Origin: Pseudomonadales bacterium
GTDB taxonomy: Bacteria; Pseudomonadota; Gammaproteobacteria; Pseudomonadales; Azotimanducaceae
Reading direction: 5' to 3'
Assembly (NCBI GenBank): GCA_029251375.1
Contig: JAQXDL010000046.1
Location: forward strand, 30,580 to 94,579
DNA: 64,000 nucleotides
Shown: positions 45,335 through 55,262 of the stretch, piece after piece
Numbering within the stretch: position 1 is the first letter of the stretch
Layout of the letters: the number at the start of each line of letters is the position of its first letter
Notes under the pieces: model-generated
The model's input: only the letters and a program-made list of their open reading frames with translations
The model's database searches: none
Told to the model about the DNA's origin: nothing
Made by a program: the position numbers and the translations under genes

Positions 45335-48238
45335 TTACTGACCCATTCTGTACTCTAAGCCAATCTTGTACATCGCGCCGAAAGAGTTATGCGTGTATGC
45401 ATCATAACCTAAGTCAACGCGTGCAAGAGGTGCTTGTTCGTCTGTGAAATTGATCGCAGAGAATGTTAACGCGGTCGAATCATCAAACAAGTTCAATCGA
45501 TAGTGCAAGTCATAAGTTGTTTGAGAATCTACATCGAGGGTCTGTATAGGGGCCCCACGCTCGTCTTTGTACCCACTAGTGTGATTCACGTACAAAAGAA
45601 CGTTGTGATTTTCAAGTGTAAACTCACCGAATACGCGACCTTTCGTGTCAGGTAGAGGACGAGCGCCTCGACCAGCATTAAGGAAGCCCGCTGCGTCATA
45701 TGATTCTTGAACAACAGCACCATTCTTCTCATATTCGTCCTGTTCATACTGAAGCGTGTGACTGACGTCCGCACCAAATGAGAACTGACCAACTGAACTA
45801 TCAAGAGTGTAGTTAATAAACAAGTCAACACCCGATGTTTCGATTGCAGGGCCATTAACAGATTGAACTACAATTCGCTCAATACCTGAACCAGCACAGC
45901 TACCGTCATTACTACCACCTGTACAGAAAATCTGATCCTGAACAGCGGCCTTCGAATTGCCACCTGCCTGATAAGCGTCTACTAGCGCATTAAAGTCTTC
46001 TAGGACAATAGGGTTATCGAAATCGTAGTTCCAGTAATCAACAGTAACCGTCAAGTTGTCAGTGAAGTTCATCACTGCACCAATGTTATAGGTAAACGCT
46101 TGCTCTGGTTCAAGATCAGGGTTACCGACTGCATCAATCGCTTTAAATGCTGCCGTAGGGCCAACATAAGACAGACCTGTTACAGCATTTGGGCTGAGTG
46201 AATCAATATCAGGACCACGGAATGTAGTCTGAACAGAACCACGCAGGGTTAACCAATCATTAACAGTATAACGACCAGCTAACTTAGGATCGAAAGTATC
46301 TGTTTCGCCATAAGATTCATAGCGAACCGCTAATTGAACATCGAGATTTTCACTCATATCCATTGCTGTTTCAAAGAAAAATGCGTGCACGTCTTGGCCT
46401 GTATTTACAGGACGACCGCCACTCAAGAAGCTTCGAAGACCCGTTTGAGCCGCGCAATCAGTTTGCCCAACAAAAGCACATGGGTTGATGTTCAAGTTAA
46501 TCAAATCATCTAACTCAGACTTGATTTGCAGATCACGATACTGGTAACCCGCAGCCCAAGCTGCTTCGCCACCAGCAAACTCGCCCTGGAATACTGCGTC
46601 TATGACGAGTAGTTCAGACTGAGTTTTGGTCAAAGAAGTATCATCAAGATAAGCTAGCACTTCAGCGCTGTTTGCTACTGCAGCATTATAGCTAGGATTG
46701 GCAACACCAAAGGTTGCTTCAGCATTAGACACTGGAATCGCATTTGAGAATGGGTTGTAGTAAAGACATCCATTCGCTCCAGCAGTCGCGCCGTTTGTCT
46801 GAAGTACACCTGACGTAGACAGGTCAGCAGCACAGTTTTCACCGCCGAAACCGTTGAATGCCAACTTAGTCCTGCCTATCTGAGCATCAACACCTTCAAG
46901 TTCGCCTTCGTTTCGAGACCAACTGACGCCAACGTCCCATCCAATACCGTTTTCAAACTCGCCATCTAAAGTAGCAGCGACTCGATAAGTATCATATTCA
47001 CGCTTTGCTTCACGACCAGCTGAGGCGCCAACACCGACAATTCGACCGTAGAAAGTTGCACCTGTACCACTTGTGGAGATCGTCTCATCTCCAGGGGTGG
47101 TGGGATCATCAGGACGAGTAATTGTTGGGGTAATGTACTTGTCAAACTGAGGAAATTGAGAGGCCATGTCGAGCAGACCAGGGTGGTCATTTGGGACAGT
47201 CTGAATGTCACCGAATAACGCCTGTGGTGGATAAGATGGCGATGTTTTCCATTCCGGCACATCTACTTTCGAGTAGAGGAATTCCGCGTGGAAGTTCATG
47301 CCATTAGATAGTTCACCGTTGATTTCAGAGAACAATTGGTACCGTTCTTCTTCTTCAATCGCGTTATCAAAATCTGTATATCTGAACCGACAGAAAATAG
47401 ATTGGTTCACACCACCTAAAGCGGCGCAATTAGGATCCTTTGTTCCATTCGGAGACAAAAGAGGTAGAGCGCCAAAAGTTGAGGCTGAATCTGCAGGGTC
47501 AAAATATACGCCTGGGTTACCAATAGAAGAGAAACCACCTTGGTTGTTTTCAGAGTAGGGCACCTGAGAATTTTCAATCTCTCGTAGGCTCAATTCAGAA
47601 CGCGTTTCATAACCGAACGAAGTGACCCAATGCATGTTGCCGAAATCTTTACCGAAGATAACACCAAAGTCTTGGTTGCCATCACTGCCATCAATTTCCT
47701 GATGCGACGCTGAGAACTCAAGACCTTCGAAATTCTCACGGGTCAAGAAGTTTACAACACCAGAGATTGCGTCAGAACCGTAGGTTGCCGCAGCACCCTC
47801 TTTCAGTACTTCAACACGCTGAACGGCTAATTTTGGAATGCCGTTAACATCTACGAATCGGCCGCCTGGCAGACGCGCAGAAATTGGTGTTTGACGTTTA
47901 CCATTAATTAGAACCAACGTCCGAGCTGCACCTAAGCCTCGAATGTTAACACTTGCTACACCTTCCGATGCATTAGATTGAAACTGGTTTGACTCACCAT
48001 CAACACCAGAACTGGCGCTTAGACGTCTAACCATCTCAACGATACTTGGCGCACCCTGCTTCGCTAATTCTTCTCGCTTTAAAACTGTTACAGGCGATTC
48101 AGAATCAATCGGCGTACCTTTAATAAATGAACCGGTGACGATGACTTCTTCTATCTCATCCGCACCGAAAGCTGTTGTTGCTAAACATGCCGACATTATT
48201 CCTGTCGTTGCAAGTTTAACCCATTTGGATCTTCTCAT
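45335..48238 (-). CDS. TonB-dependent outer-membrane receptor
   Basis: 967 residues. A signal peptide ends near 'TTAFGA', followed by the TonB-box-like 'EIEEVIVTG'. The plug domain contains 'NIRGLGAARTLVLINGKRQT' and 'VEVLKEGAAATYGSDAISGV', and the rest is a 22-strand barrel-type region rich in aromatic and Asn residues, ending 'YKIGLEYRMGQ'. The plug pattern fits the oligosaccharide/peptide-type receptors common in marine bacteria more than classical siderophore receptors. The ligand is unknown; no substrate-specific enzymes lie next to it. AAGGGGGA is a strong ribosome-binding site. Confidence 0.93.
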   Translation of the reverse strand: MRRSKWVKLATTGIMSACLATTAFGADEIEEVIVTGSFIKGTPIDSESPVTVLKREELAKQGAPSIVEMVRRLSASSGVDGESNQFQSNASEGVASVNIRGLGAARTLVLINGKRQTPISARLPGGRFVDVNGIPKLAVQRVEVLKEGAAATYGSDAISGVVNFLTRENFEGLEFSASHQEIDGSDGNQDFGVIFGKDFGNMHWVTSFGYETRSELSLREIENSQVPYSENNQGGFSSIGNPGVYFDPADSASTFGALPLLSPNGTKDPNCAALGGVNQSIFCRFRYTDFDNAIEEEERYQLFSEINGELSNGMNFHAEFLYSKVDVPEWKTSPSYPPQALFGDIQTVPNDHPGLLDMASQFPQFDKYITPTITRPDDPTTPGDETISTSGTGATFYGRIVGVGASAGREAKREYDTYRVAATLDGEFENGIGWDVGVSWSRNEGELEGVDAQIGRTKLAFNGFGGENCAADLSTSGVLQTNGATAGANGCLYYNPFSNAIPVSNAEATFGVANPSYNAAVANSAEVLAYLDDTSLTKTQSELLVIDAVFQGEFAGGEAAWAAGYQYRDLQIKSELDDLINLNINPCAFVGQTDCAAQTGLRSFLSGGRPVNTGQDVHAFFFETAMDMSENLDVQLAVRYESYGETDTFDPKLAGRYTVNDWLTLRGSVQTTFRGPDIDSLSPNAVTGLSYVGPTAAFKAIDAVGNPDLEPEQAFTYNIGAVMNFTDNLTVTVDYWNYDFDNPIVLEDFNALVDAYQAGGNSKAAVQDQIFCTGGSNDGSCAGSGIERIVVQSVNGPAIETSGVDLFINYTLDSSVGQFSFGADVSHTLQYEQDEYEKNGAVVQESYDAAGFLNAGRGARPLPDTKGRVFGEFTLENHNVLLYVNHTSGYKDERGAPIQTLDVDSQTTYDLHYRLNLFDDSTALTFSAINFTDEQAPLARVDLGYDAYTHNSFGAMYKIGLEYRMGQ

Positions 48239-48610
48239 AAGTCCCCCTTAAAGCATCCAATTCGACAATTATCCGCGGATTTAAAATTCCACGGTTGCCG
48301 CAATATACTGTTCATACAACTGAGTTACAACCCACAATTCGTACTTATACTCGTCAGTTTATGTGGGCTGGGGTCAATGAAATAGCTGAGTGACGAAAAA
48401 AAGGCAACCATTCACACACTTAACCATCTTGATCCAGCTACGAATAAGTCGGTAGCACTGACATTATTTGTGCAATATCCTCTAAATCAATCGTGGGAAA
48501 AAGTCACAAACAGCCCGCTGATTCTCTGTTTTGTTTGCTCTCATAGCACGCATGTAAGCAACGCAACTGCTATTATTAAGGACTAATGACTGTTTTTAGG
48601 ACCCAACAAG
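48239..48610. other. Divergent intergenic region, receptor / lipoprotein
   Basis: 372 bp without a gene on either strand. Apart from the two ribosome-binding sites I see only a loose CCCACA...TGTGGG dyad around 48331-48368. Promoters for both genes should lie here, but none could be assigned with confidence. Confidence 0.5.
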
Positions 48611-49147
48611 ATGATAAGGCTTCTACTTCTAGCGACCGTTCTAGTCCTTTCGGGCTGCATTTCCAGCCCCGGCACCATTAGTGCGGTCCAAGAAGAATGT
48701 TGTGGTGACGTCCCTACCAATACCTATCAAAACTTTTTGATTGATGCGCAGCATATCCCTGCTTTCTTAGGTCCAATTATTGTCAGCAATTTTAGTGTCG
48801 CAATGGCGCAAAAAGGCTATCAACCCGAATCAGCAGCGCCGAGTGATTTAACGATCGTGCTGAGATTCAGCAAAGAGCATGATGCAATAATGATAGAAGA
48901 GCAGAGTAAAGATACCTTTAGCGAGAGCATTGGACCCGGCGCAAATGTTTCCTTTATGGCCATTATCTCTATCGAAATTTTTGATAATAGCCCCAACCTT
49001 ATATGGAAGGGCCGAGTGGAGAGGTTCCATGATGTCGGTCACGGCGAGTACATGCATACCGGCAATGCCTCTATCGCTTTTTATGACGCATTCCTTCGCG
49101 CCCTAGAGTCCTTTCCTGACAATGACAACTTTATACCTGCGCAGTAA
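48611..49147 (+). CDS. Lipoprotein of unknown function, possibly DUF4136-like
   Basis: 178 residues with a type II signal peptide ending in the lipobox LSGC (Cys16), so probably a lipoprotein. The body ('MAQKGYQPESAAPSDLTIVL', 'SIEIFDNSPNLIWKGRVE') shares the general pattern of DUF4136-like envelope lipoproteins, but the match is weak. Two adjacent cysteines (EECCGD) follow the lipobox region. AGGA lies ten bases before the ATG. Confidence 0.72.
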   Translation: MIRLLLLATVLVLSGCISSPGTISAVQEECCGDVPTNTYQNFLIDAQHIPAFLGPIIVSNFSVAMAQKGYQPESAAPSDLTIVLRFSKEHDAIMIEEQSKDTFSESIGPGANVSFMAIISIEIFDNSPNLIWKGRVERFHDVGHGEYMHTGNASIAFYDAFLRALESFPDNDNFIPAQ

Positions 49148-49199
49148 AAGACTTAAATAACAACGGTTCGTTAGAATCCAGCGAAACCAGCTTCAAAGC

Positions 49200-50639
49200 C
49201 TAACCGCGAAAAGCGGCAAGGCATCTTTCTCTGGCCTCAGCTAGGTCAACCATTGGCTCAGGATATCCCGCATCAAGCAGTTGTTGATGACCGGGTTTAT
49301 GCAAAACTTTGCTTGGAACGTCTGCTAATGCAGGTATCCAGTGCTTGATGAACACCCCCTGCGCATCAAATCGCTGGCTCTGTCGAGTCGGACTCAAAAA
49401 ACGAAAATAAGGCGCAGCATCTGTCCCTGTTGACGCCGCCCACTGCCAACCGCCGTTATTAGAGGCAAAGTGCCCATCAATCAACTGACTCATAAAATAA
49501 CGCTCACCCCAGCGCCAATCGATTAACAAATGCTTACTCAGAAATGTCGCGGTAAGCATTCTCAGCCGATTGTGCATCCACCCCGTTGCGTTAAGTTGAT
49601 TCATAGCCGCATCAACCATTGGAAAGCCGGTCGTGCCATTTTTCCAGCGTTCAAATTCTTCACTATTATGTCGCCAAGGGACATTTTCCGTGTCCTCTTT
49701 AAACGCCAACCCCTTGCATATTTTGGGGAAGCCCCACACAACATGCAGATAAAATTCTCTCCAGATCAATTCACCGATCCAGGTTCTAATGCCATCAGAA
49801 ATACCGTCGAAAGGTGGCGGCATGCCTTGCGTTGCCGCTTGTAAACACTGACGCGGCGATAACAGGCCAACATTCATCGCCGCTGAAAGTTTGCTGGTAC
49901 CTTCGATGGCAGGGAAATCTCTTGTATCGCGGTAGGCATCAACCCTTTCCGATACAAAATCGCTCAAAGAAGACAACGCTGTTGCCTCATTTGACGCCCA
50001 ATTTGATATGTCGACGGGTGTGACTTGAAATAGCTCAAGACTATTTTGCTCTAAGACTTGCTCAATCGCGGCGCTAAAGGATTGAGGAGCACGCGCCTTG
50101 GGTTTTGGTAAAGGCAACATATCTTGATAATCAAGCGTATCGAGCACCCGATTACGGAAGGGAGTGAACACTTTGTATATTTGTCCTTGCAGCGTTCTGA
50201 CCGTACCAGGCTTTAGAAGCACAGAGCCATGGTAGCCATGCATGTTTTGGCTCGGTAGCAGCTGACGAACAGCTTCGTCTCTGTGCGCTTCATCCACGCC
50301 ATATTCATGATTGAAATATATGTGCTGAGCCGCAAGTTGATTCGCCAAGCCCTGCAGTTTTTCCGGCACCTGTTTGAAGATATCAACAACAAGGACAATT
50401 AAGGGCACATGTAGCGCTTTGAGAGAAATTGATAGACAGCGAAGCGCTTCGTGAGTGAGCTGCATTCTGCCGCGAGAAAGATGGTGTTGCTGCCACTGTC
50501 CCTTTGCCACAATAAATACCCCGGCGACAGAACCGCCGTCCATTGCAGCATTTTTACAAGCTGCAACCAGTGCTTGATTATCGTGAACTCTTAAATCATT
50601 ACGAAACCAAACTAAGTGATCGATCGATTGCACTGCCAT
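49200..50639 (-). CDS. phrB: Deoxyribodipyrimidine photolyase (class I)
   Basis: 479-residue light-driven repair enzyme for cyclobutane pyrimidine dimers. The antenna domain starts 'HLVWFRNDLRVHDN'. The FAD domain contains 'ELIWREFYLHVVWGFPKICK', 'GFPMVDAAMNQLNATGWMHN' and 'NNGGWQWAASTGTDAAPYFR'. It overlaps the upstream DUF523/DUF1722 gene by one base (TAATG), indicating translational coupling. Confidence 0.96.
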   Translation of the reverse strand: MAVQSIDHLVWFRNDLRVHDNQALVAACKNAAMDGGSVAGVFIVAKGQWQQHHLSRGRMQLTHEALRCLSISLKALHVPLIVLVVDIFKQVPEKLQGLANQLAAQHIYFNHEYGVDEAHRDEAVRQLLPSQNMHGYHGSVLLKPGTVRTLQGQIYKVFTPFRNRVLDTLDYQDMLPLPKPKARAPQSFSAAIEQVLEQNSLELFQVTPVDISNWASNEATALSSLSDFVSERVDAYRDTRDFPAIEGTSKLSAAMNVGLLSPRQCLQAATQGMPPPFDGISDGIRTWIGELIWREFYLHVVWGFPKICKGLAFKEDTENVPWRHNSEEFERWKNGTTGFPMVDAAMNQLNATGWMHNRLRMLTATFLSKHLLIDWRWGERYFMSQLIDGHFASNNGGWQWAASTGTDAAPYFRFLSPTRQSQRFDAQGVFIKHWIPALADVPSKVLHKPGHQQLLDAGYPEPMVDLAEARERCLAAFRG

Positions 50640-51580
50640 TAAATGTTATTTCTCAAACGAAGTTCTTCAGGATATGGGGACATAAACACTTGCGACCTTA
50701 TGTACGGGTTAGGATGAACGTTAAAAAGATGCTGCAGCATCTTCATGGGGACAACTAATGGCACTAATCCAGTCCTATAATCGTCGATACATCGATCGAC
50801 ATCCACCTTCTCTATCGAAGAAATGGTCCGCTTTAGATAGCCTCGGATGTGCTGCATCGTATTGGTTAGCCCACTTCGCTTCGCCGGGTTTTTAAGTGAC
50901 AACATCAACAGATTGATAAACTGCGCTGACAAGACGGCAATATCAACTTTACCGGCTTCAGCTAACAATCGACCAATTTCTTTGTAAGCTGGTATATCGT
51001 GAGCCATCACGAGGTATTTGTATTGTGAGTAGAACGTAATAAGTCGGTGCGCAGTCATTTCATCATGCTGTAGTTCTTTCCAATCACGGTAAACATAGGC
51101 TCTGACAAAAAAATTCTCTCTGATTCTTGCATCGTTGAGGCGCCCATCTTCTTCGACCGGCAACAGCGGTTCGATTCGTAACAGCTCCGCCACGAACCCA
51201 CCTTGACCCTTGTGGTGCGATACATTGCCATTCTCGTTATAAACCTTAACGCGCTCGGTACCGCAGGAAGGCGAACCCTTCACTAAAATGTAACCGGACA
51301 AATCAGTGTTGCGTTGCAAAAAGCTCTGGGCTGCCTTTTGTAGCTTATTCGTAAAATCTTTGGTTTGCGTTGAAGAATCTTTAACCCGAACTTGGCCCTC
51401 TTCATCAACCAGTCTTATCGGCTCCCTTGGCACACCTAGCCCAATTGACACCTCAGGACAAAAGGCAACCAGTTCAGCAACAGAGGCTACGGAATCCATA
51501 AAAGGGTTATGGCGCTTTGCATCACCACTGTATCGAACGGGGCTGCCTACGATGCAGGCCCCAACGCCTAATTTCAACAA
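50639..51580 (-). CDS. DUF523-DUF1722 protein (YbgA/TudS-like), photolyase partner
   Basis: 313 residues. The N-terminal DUF523 half (1-155) has cysteines in GACIVGSPVRYSG, FCPEVSIGLG and SPSCGTE, the positions used for a 4Fe-4S cluster in the related thiouracil desulfurase TudS. The C-terminal DUF1722 half (190-305) has 'TFYSQYKYLVMAHDIPAYKE' and 'LVPLVVPMKMLQHLF'. The fusion is often encoded next to photolyases, as here, with one-base overlap. A role in tRNA or base desulfuration or in photorepair is inference. Confidence 0.88.
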   Translation of the reverse strand: MLKLGVGACIVGSPVRYSGDAKRHNPFMDSVASVAELVAFCPEVSIGLGVPREPIRLVDEEGQVRVKDSSTQTKDFTNKLQKAAQSFLQRNTDLSGYILVKGSPSCGTERVKVYNENGNVSHHKGQGGFVAELLRIEPLLPVEEDGRLNDARIRENFFVRAYVYRDWKELQHDEMTAHRLITFYSQYKYLVMAHDIPAYKEIGRLLAEAGKVDIAVLSAQFINLLMLSLKNPAKRSGLTNTMQHIRGYLKRTISSIEKVDVDRCIDDYRTGLVPLVVPMKMLQHLFNVHPNPYIRSQVFMSPYPEELRLRNNI

Positions 51581-51756
51581 ACTGATGTCTCCAACTGGTT
51601 ATAAACCAAATTTACTGCCAACCCCAATATACGCGCAACAGCGGAGATCAGTTCTTCCCTTGTTTGCAAGTTTTTGCATTCCTACAATTGCCACTCACAT
51701 TTCCCTAGCTATTCTACAACAGAACGCATCAGCCAGCGCAGAGGCTGAGTAAGAAA

Positions 51757-52238
51757 ACCGATGAATTCTATGCTGACACATGGGCTGCAGACGTCGGCAA
51801 TGGTATCGAAATCAACGGCTACTTTGGCTACGGCACCAAGACAGAGGCTGGCGTCTCGGCAGGACTCGGCTTTACAAGTTTCTACTTGATCGGAGAATTT
51901 GATGACACCTATTAAGAAATTAACCTAGATCTTGACTAAAACATTATTGGTCTTGAATACTCTGTTGGAAATACAGCAACTTCGGTGGTTCAGAAAAAGA
52001 TTACAACTTCCTTGCACTAACGGTTGCTTTGGAAAAAGGCCTCTATGGCACTTAAGATACCGTCGTCGATAATTTTGATGTCGACGATATTGAGCGCGGC
52101 TATCGCATGACCATCGCTGACAACGATTTCGGTATCGCCGCAACTTATGCGAGTGACAAGTTATAGGACCAAGTGATCAGTAACGGAGCTACTAAAGAAG
52201 GTGAGTCCATAGTTTTCACGATCGGAAAATCTTTCTAA
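51757..52238 (+). pseudogene. Decayed outer-membrane porin-like gene (TorF family)
   Basis: The 835-bp gap 51581-52415 has no intact gene but reads as a broken beta-barrel protein. 'TDEFYADTWAADVGNGIEIN' and 'GYFGYGTKTEAGVSAGLGFT' run in one frame; after TAA codons and a frameshift near 51975 another frame reads 'NFGGSEKDYNFLALTVALEK', 'FDVDDIERGYRMTIADNDFG' and the terminal 'SIVFTIGKSF' before TAA at 52236-52238. At least four in-frame stops are present. The pattern matches TorF-type putative porins. A possible signal-peptide end (ASASAEAE) is visible at 51724-51750, but the first strands are missing. Confidence 0.8.
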
Positions 52239-52266
52239 ACAATACAAACACCATAAATTGAATAAT

Positions 52267-52293
52267 AGGGCCTCTTGCAGGGGCCTTTTTTTG
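52267..52293 (+). terminator. Terminator after the porin pseudogene
   Basis: GGGCCTC / GGGGCCT (7 pairs including G-U) with loop TTGCA and a run of seven T. It is the intact terminator of the now broken upstream gene. Confidence 0.8.
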
Positions 52294-52415
52294 ACCAATA
52301 TTGAAATAATAATCGCCTGTAGCTTTTATTAACTGACTCCAGATTGAAACTAGTTAAGAAACGTCCTTTTGCGTTACCATGCGACCCACACAAAATCATA
52401 AAAGGGGAATAACGA

Positions 52416-52775
52416 ATGCTGGACTATCTTGCTCTAGGCATACTCGTTTTTGCAGGGGTCACGCTTTTTTACCTTATCATTGTGATTCACGATATCCCTT
52501 ACGAAATTGCCAAACATCGAAATCATCCGCATCAAGATGCGCTGCATGTCGCTGGCTGGGTTAGCTTAGTAACTCTGCATGTCATCTGGCCGTTCCTTTG
52601 GATATGGGCAACCTTGTACCGCGAAGATAGAGGTTGGGGCTTCGATAACGAAGGCAGTAATCGCAACGATGGCAAGCTAAACACAAACTTAGAAGAGCGT
52701 GTAAGAGAGCTTGAAGATAGGCTTCTACAGTTAAACGAAACAGCCAGTGTAAACACAAATGAGGGAGCGCCATAA
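52416..52775 (+). CDS. DUF3302 inner-membrane protein (YiaW-like)
   Basis: 119 residues with two membrane segments (about 5-25 and 47-66) and a hydrophilic, coiled-coil C-terminus ('LEERVRELEDRLLQLNE'). 'DIPYEIAKHRNHPHQDALHV' and 'HVIWPFLWIWATLY' are hallmarks of DUF3302. E. coli YiaW is encoded next to the HlyD-type YiaV, and the same pair occurs here with one-base overlap (TAATG). Confidence 0.87.
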   Translation: MLDYLALGILVFAGVTLFYLIIVIHDIPYEIAKHRNHPHQDALHVAGWVSLVTLHVIWPFLWIWATLYREDRGWGFDNEGSNRNDGKLNTNLEERVRELEDRLLQLNETASVNTNEGAP

Positions 52776-53725
52776 TGGATCTGTTACTTATCCTTACCTA
52801 TGCAGCTCTCTGCGTTGTCATATTCAAAGTTTTTAATTTACCACTCAACAAATGGACGGTTCCAACAGCTGTACTCGGCGGCGTGCTACTCATCGGCACA
52901 CTCATTTTTGCAATGAACTACAACCATCCTTATTCAGAGGTTAGTCGCGAGTACTTTGTGACGACCCCTATTGTTCCCGGAGTTTCGGGCATCGTCACAA
53001 AGGTGCATGTAGCGCCAAATCAGCGACTGGCCAAAGACGACGTCATGTTTCAAATCGATCCAATTCCCTACGAAAATAAGGTAAAGCAGCTTGATGCTCA
53101 GCTCGTAGCCGCACTCGATGACCAAGTTCGCGCCAAGGAACTCATGGCAAAAGGCGTTGGCAGACAAAGGGACTTGGATATCGCAGATGCGCAGGTTGAC
53201 TCTCTAGAAGCACAAATGAATTCCGCTCAGTATGATTTAAGTCGCACCACTGTTCGCGCACCAGGTAACGGATACGTTACCCAATTCTCACTCCGCCCAG
53301 GCATCATGGCAGTATCGATGCCACTGCGCCCTGTCGCTGTTTTCGTTCAAGACGAGAGCGGCTACCTTATTGCATGGTTTAGGCAAAATAGTATGCAGAG
53401 ACTGCAAGTCGGACATGAAGCGGAAGTCGCCTACGATGGCATTCCGGGCACTGTCTTTAAAGGTCAAATCCAAGCTGTGTTACCCGTATTAGCCGAAGGT
53501 CAAATTCAGCCTACAGGTAATCTAATTACCATATCCTCCCGGCAACCCGGCAGGATACCTGTAAGAATTCGGATAACAGATGAGCGCCTTGAGAACTACA
53601 CGATCCCCGGCGGCGCTTATGCCCAAACCGCCGTCTATAGTGATCACCTTCATCACGTCGCCATTATGCGACGCATTTTATTACGCATGTCATCGTGGAT
53701 GAATTATCTCTTTCCCTTCCATTAG
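52775..53725 (+). CDS. HlyD-family membrane fusion protein (YiaV-like)
   Basis: 316 residues: an N-terminal region with one or two membrane helices (1-50), a lipoyl/biotinyl-like half ('TTPIVPGVSGIVTKVHVAPN'), a short alpha-hairpin, the second half 'TTVRAPGNGYVTQFSLRPG', and a beta-barrel. Such adaptors link inner-membrane pumps to the outer membrane, but no pump or outer-membrane channel gene is adjacent. The DUF3302 protein is probably its membrane partner. Confidence 0.9.
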   Translation: MDLLLILTYAALCVVIFKVFNLPLNKWTVPTAVLGGVLLIGTLIFAMNYNHPYSEVSREYFVTTPIVPGVSGIVTKVHVAPNQRLAKDDVMFQIDPIPYENKVKQLDAQLVAALDDQVRAKELMAKGVGRQRDLDIADAQVDSLEAQMNSAQYDLSRTTVRAPGNGYVTQFSLRPGIMAVSMPLRPVAVFVQDESGYLIAWFRQNSMQRLQVGHEAEVAYDGIPGTVFKGQIQAVLPVLAEGQIQPTGNLITISSRQPGRIPVRIRITDERLENYTIPGGAYAQTAVYSDHLHHVAIMRRILLRMSSWMNYLFPFH

Positions 53726-53876
53726 ATAAAAGCCGAAACTTTTAGCCTGACAACACTGGATTAAAACTCGATCGCGGCCGGTGAATTGACTTTTTAAAGC
53801 GTCAATTCACCTGATCATCTACTTTCCTTGAAAACAACGCGTTATTATCCAACCTCACCGCAATTGAAGATATGTC

Positions 53877-55262
53877 ATGTTAAACAATCAGGTAGCAAAC
53901 ACTGTCATCGATCACGCCCTAAGCTTGGGCGCAGATTTCGCTGAACTTTTTATCGAGCGTAATCAGGTTAATGCCATCAATAGCCTCAGCAGTGAGGTGC
54001 AATCTGTTCAGTCCGGCATTGATTTCGGTATCGGTATCCGAATGATTTATGGCAATAAGGTACTCTACGGGTATACCAACAAGAATGATGAGACAGAGCT
54101 GAAGAAGATCGCCAGCGCGTTGGCTGCAAAAGATCTACGAGACCCGACCACTAGCTCAACAAGCTTTAATTTTATTGGACCGACAGACCTACATCCTGTC
54201 GGTTTACCTCTTTCACAAGGCTCTGAAGTAGCAAGTAAAGTCGCTTACCTGCTTAAAGCTGACGCAGCAGCTCGAAAAGCAAGCAATTTGATTTCACAAA
54301 CCCGCGGTATCTGTATGCAGCGCCAACAAGCGATTGAACTATTCAATAGCGAGGGCCTTCACACATCTGATACTCGCCACTACATTCGAACATCTCTAAC
54401 AGCGATCGCTTCTGACGGCAGTGAACAAGCAACCGGCTCAAGGACAGAGGGCGGATTACAAGGTTGGGAAATACATGAACACATCGATGCAAGTGCGACC
54501 GGTGACGAAGCAGCACGACAAGCATTGGTCAACCTCAGCGCAAAGCCTTGTCCATCAGGTCGGATGCCAGTAGTTATCGGTAATGGTTTTGGTGGCGTTA
54601 TTTTTCACGAAGCTTGCGGCCACCTACTCGAAACAACCTCCGTCGCGAAGAAAGCATCCGTATTTCATGATCAGATGGGTGAAATGATCGCCCACTCTGC
54701 CGTTAGTGCAGTTGACGATGGCACGCTGACGAAAGAATGGGGTTCGATCAACATAGATGACGAAGGTATGGAAACCCGCAAGACACAGCTCATCAAAGAC
54801 GGCAAGTTAACAAGCTTTTTGGTTGATCGGTTGGGTGCACAGCAGACCGGGTTCGATAGAACAGGTTCAGGACGACGTGAGTCTTATAAATTTGCACCGG
54901 CATCTCGCATGCGGAACACTTTTATTGAGGCTGGCAAGAATAGCTTCGAAGATATGATCAGCTCAATGGAAAGAGGCATCTATGCTTCTCATATGGGCGG
55001 CGGTTCGGTTCAACCTGGCACCGGTGAATTCAATTTTGCTGTGACTGAGGGCTACTACGTCGAAAACGGCAAAATTCAACATCCTGTCAAAGCAGCAACC
55101 CTCATTAGCACAGGTCCCGCTGTGCTAAGAGAAATATCTATGGTCGGCTCCGACTTTGCCCTTGCATCGGGTATGTGTGGTTCCGTCTCTGGCGCTGTAC
55201 CAACATCCGTGGGGCAAGCAACCTTGAAAGTCGATGATATTTTGGTTGGAGGAAACGCATAA
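53877..55262 (+). CDS. tldD: Metalloprotease TldD
   Basis: 461 residues. The zinc motif HEACGH (His244, Glu245, His248) identifies the catalytic subunit of the TldD/TldE protease, which matures modified peptides such as microcin B17 and degrades CcdA in E. coli. The C-terminal 'HMGGGSVQPGTGEFNFAVTE' and 'VGSDFALASGMCGSVSGAVP' are conserved. It overlaps tldE by one base. Confidence 0.95.
   Translation: MLNNQVANTVIDHALSLGADFAELFIERNQVNAINSLSSEVQSVQSGIDFGIGIRMIYGNKVLYGYTNKNDETELKKIASALAAKDLRDPTTSSTSFNFIGPTDLHPVGLPLSQGSEVASKVAYLLKADAAARKASNLISQTRGICMQRQQAIELFNSEGLHTSDTRHYIRTSLTAIASDGSEQATGSRTEGGLQGWEIHEHIDASATGDEAARQALVNLSAKPCPSGRMPVVIGNGFGGVIFHEACGHLLETTSVAKKASVFHDQMGEMIAHSAVSAVDDGTLTKEWGSINIDDEGMETRKTQLIKDGKLTSFLVDRLGAQQTGFDRTGSGRRESYKFAPASRMRNTFIEAGKNSFEDMISSMERGIYASHMGGGSVQPGTGEFNFAVTEGYYVENGKIQHPVKAATLISTGPAVLREISMVGSDFALASGMCGSVSGAVPTSVGQATLKVDDILVGGNA

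Noticed and set aside
51306..51752. Forward 148-codon frame
   Set aside because: Mostly antisense to the DUF523-DUF1722 gene; only its last residues may be a leftover porin signal peptide.
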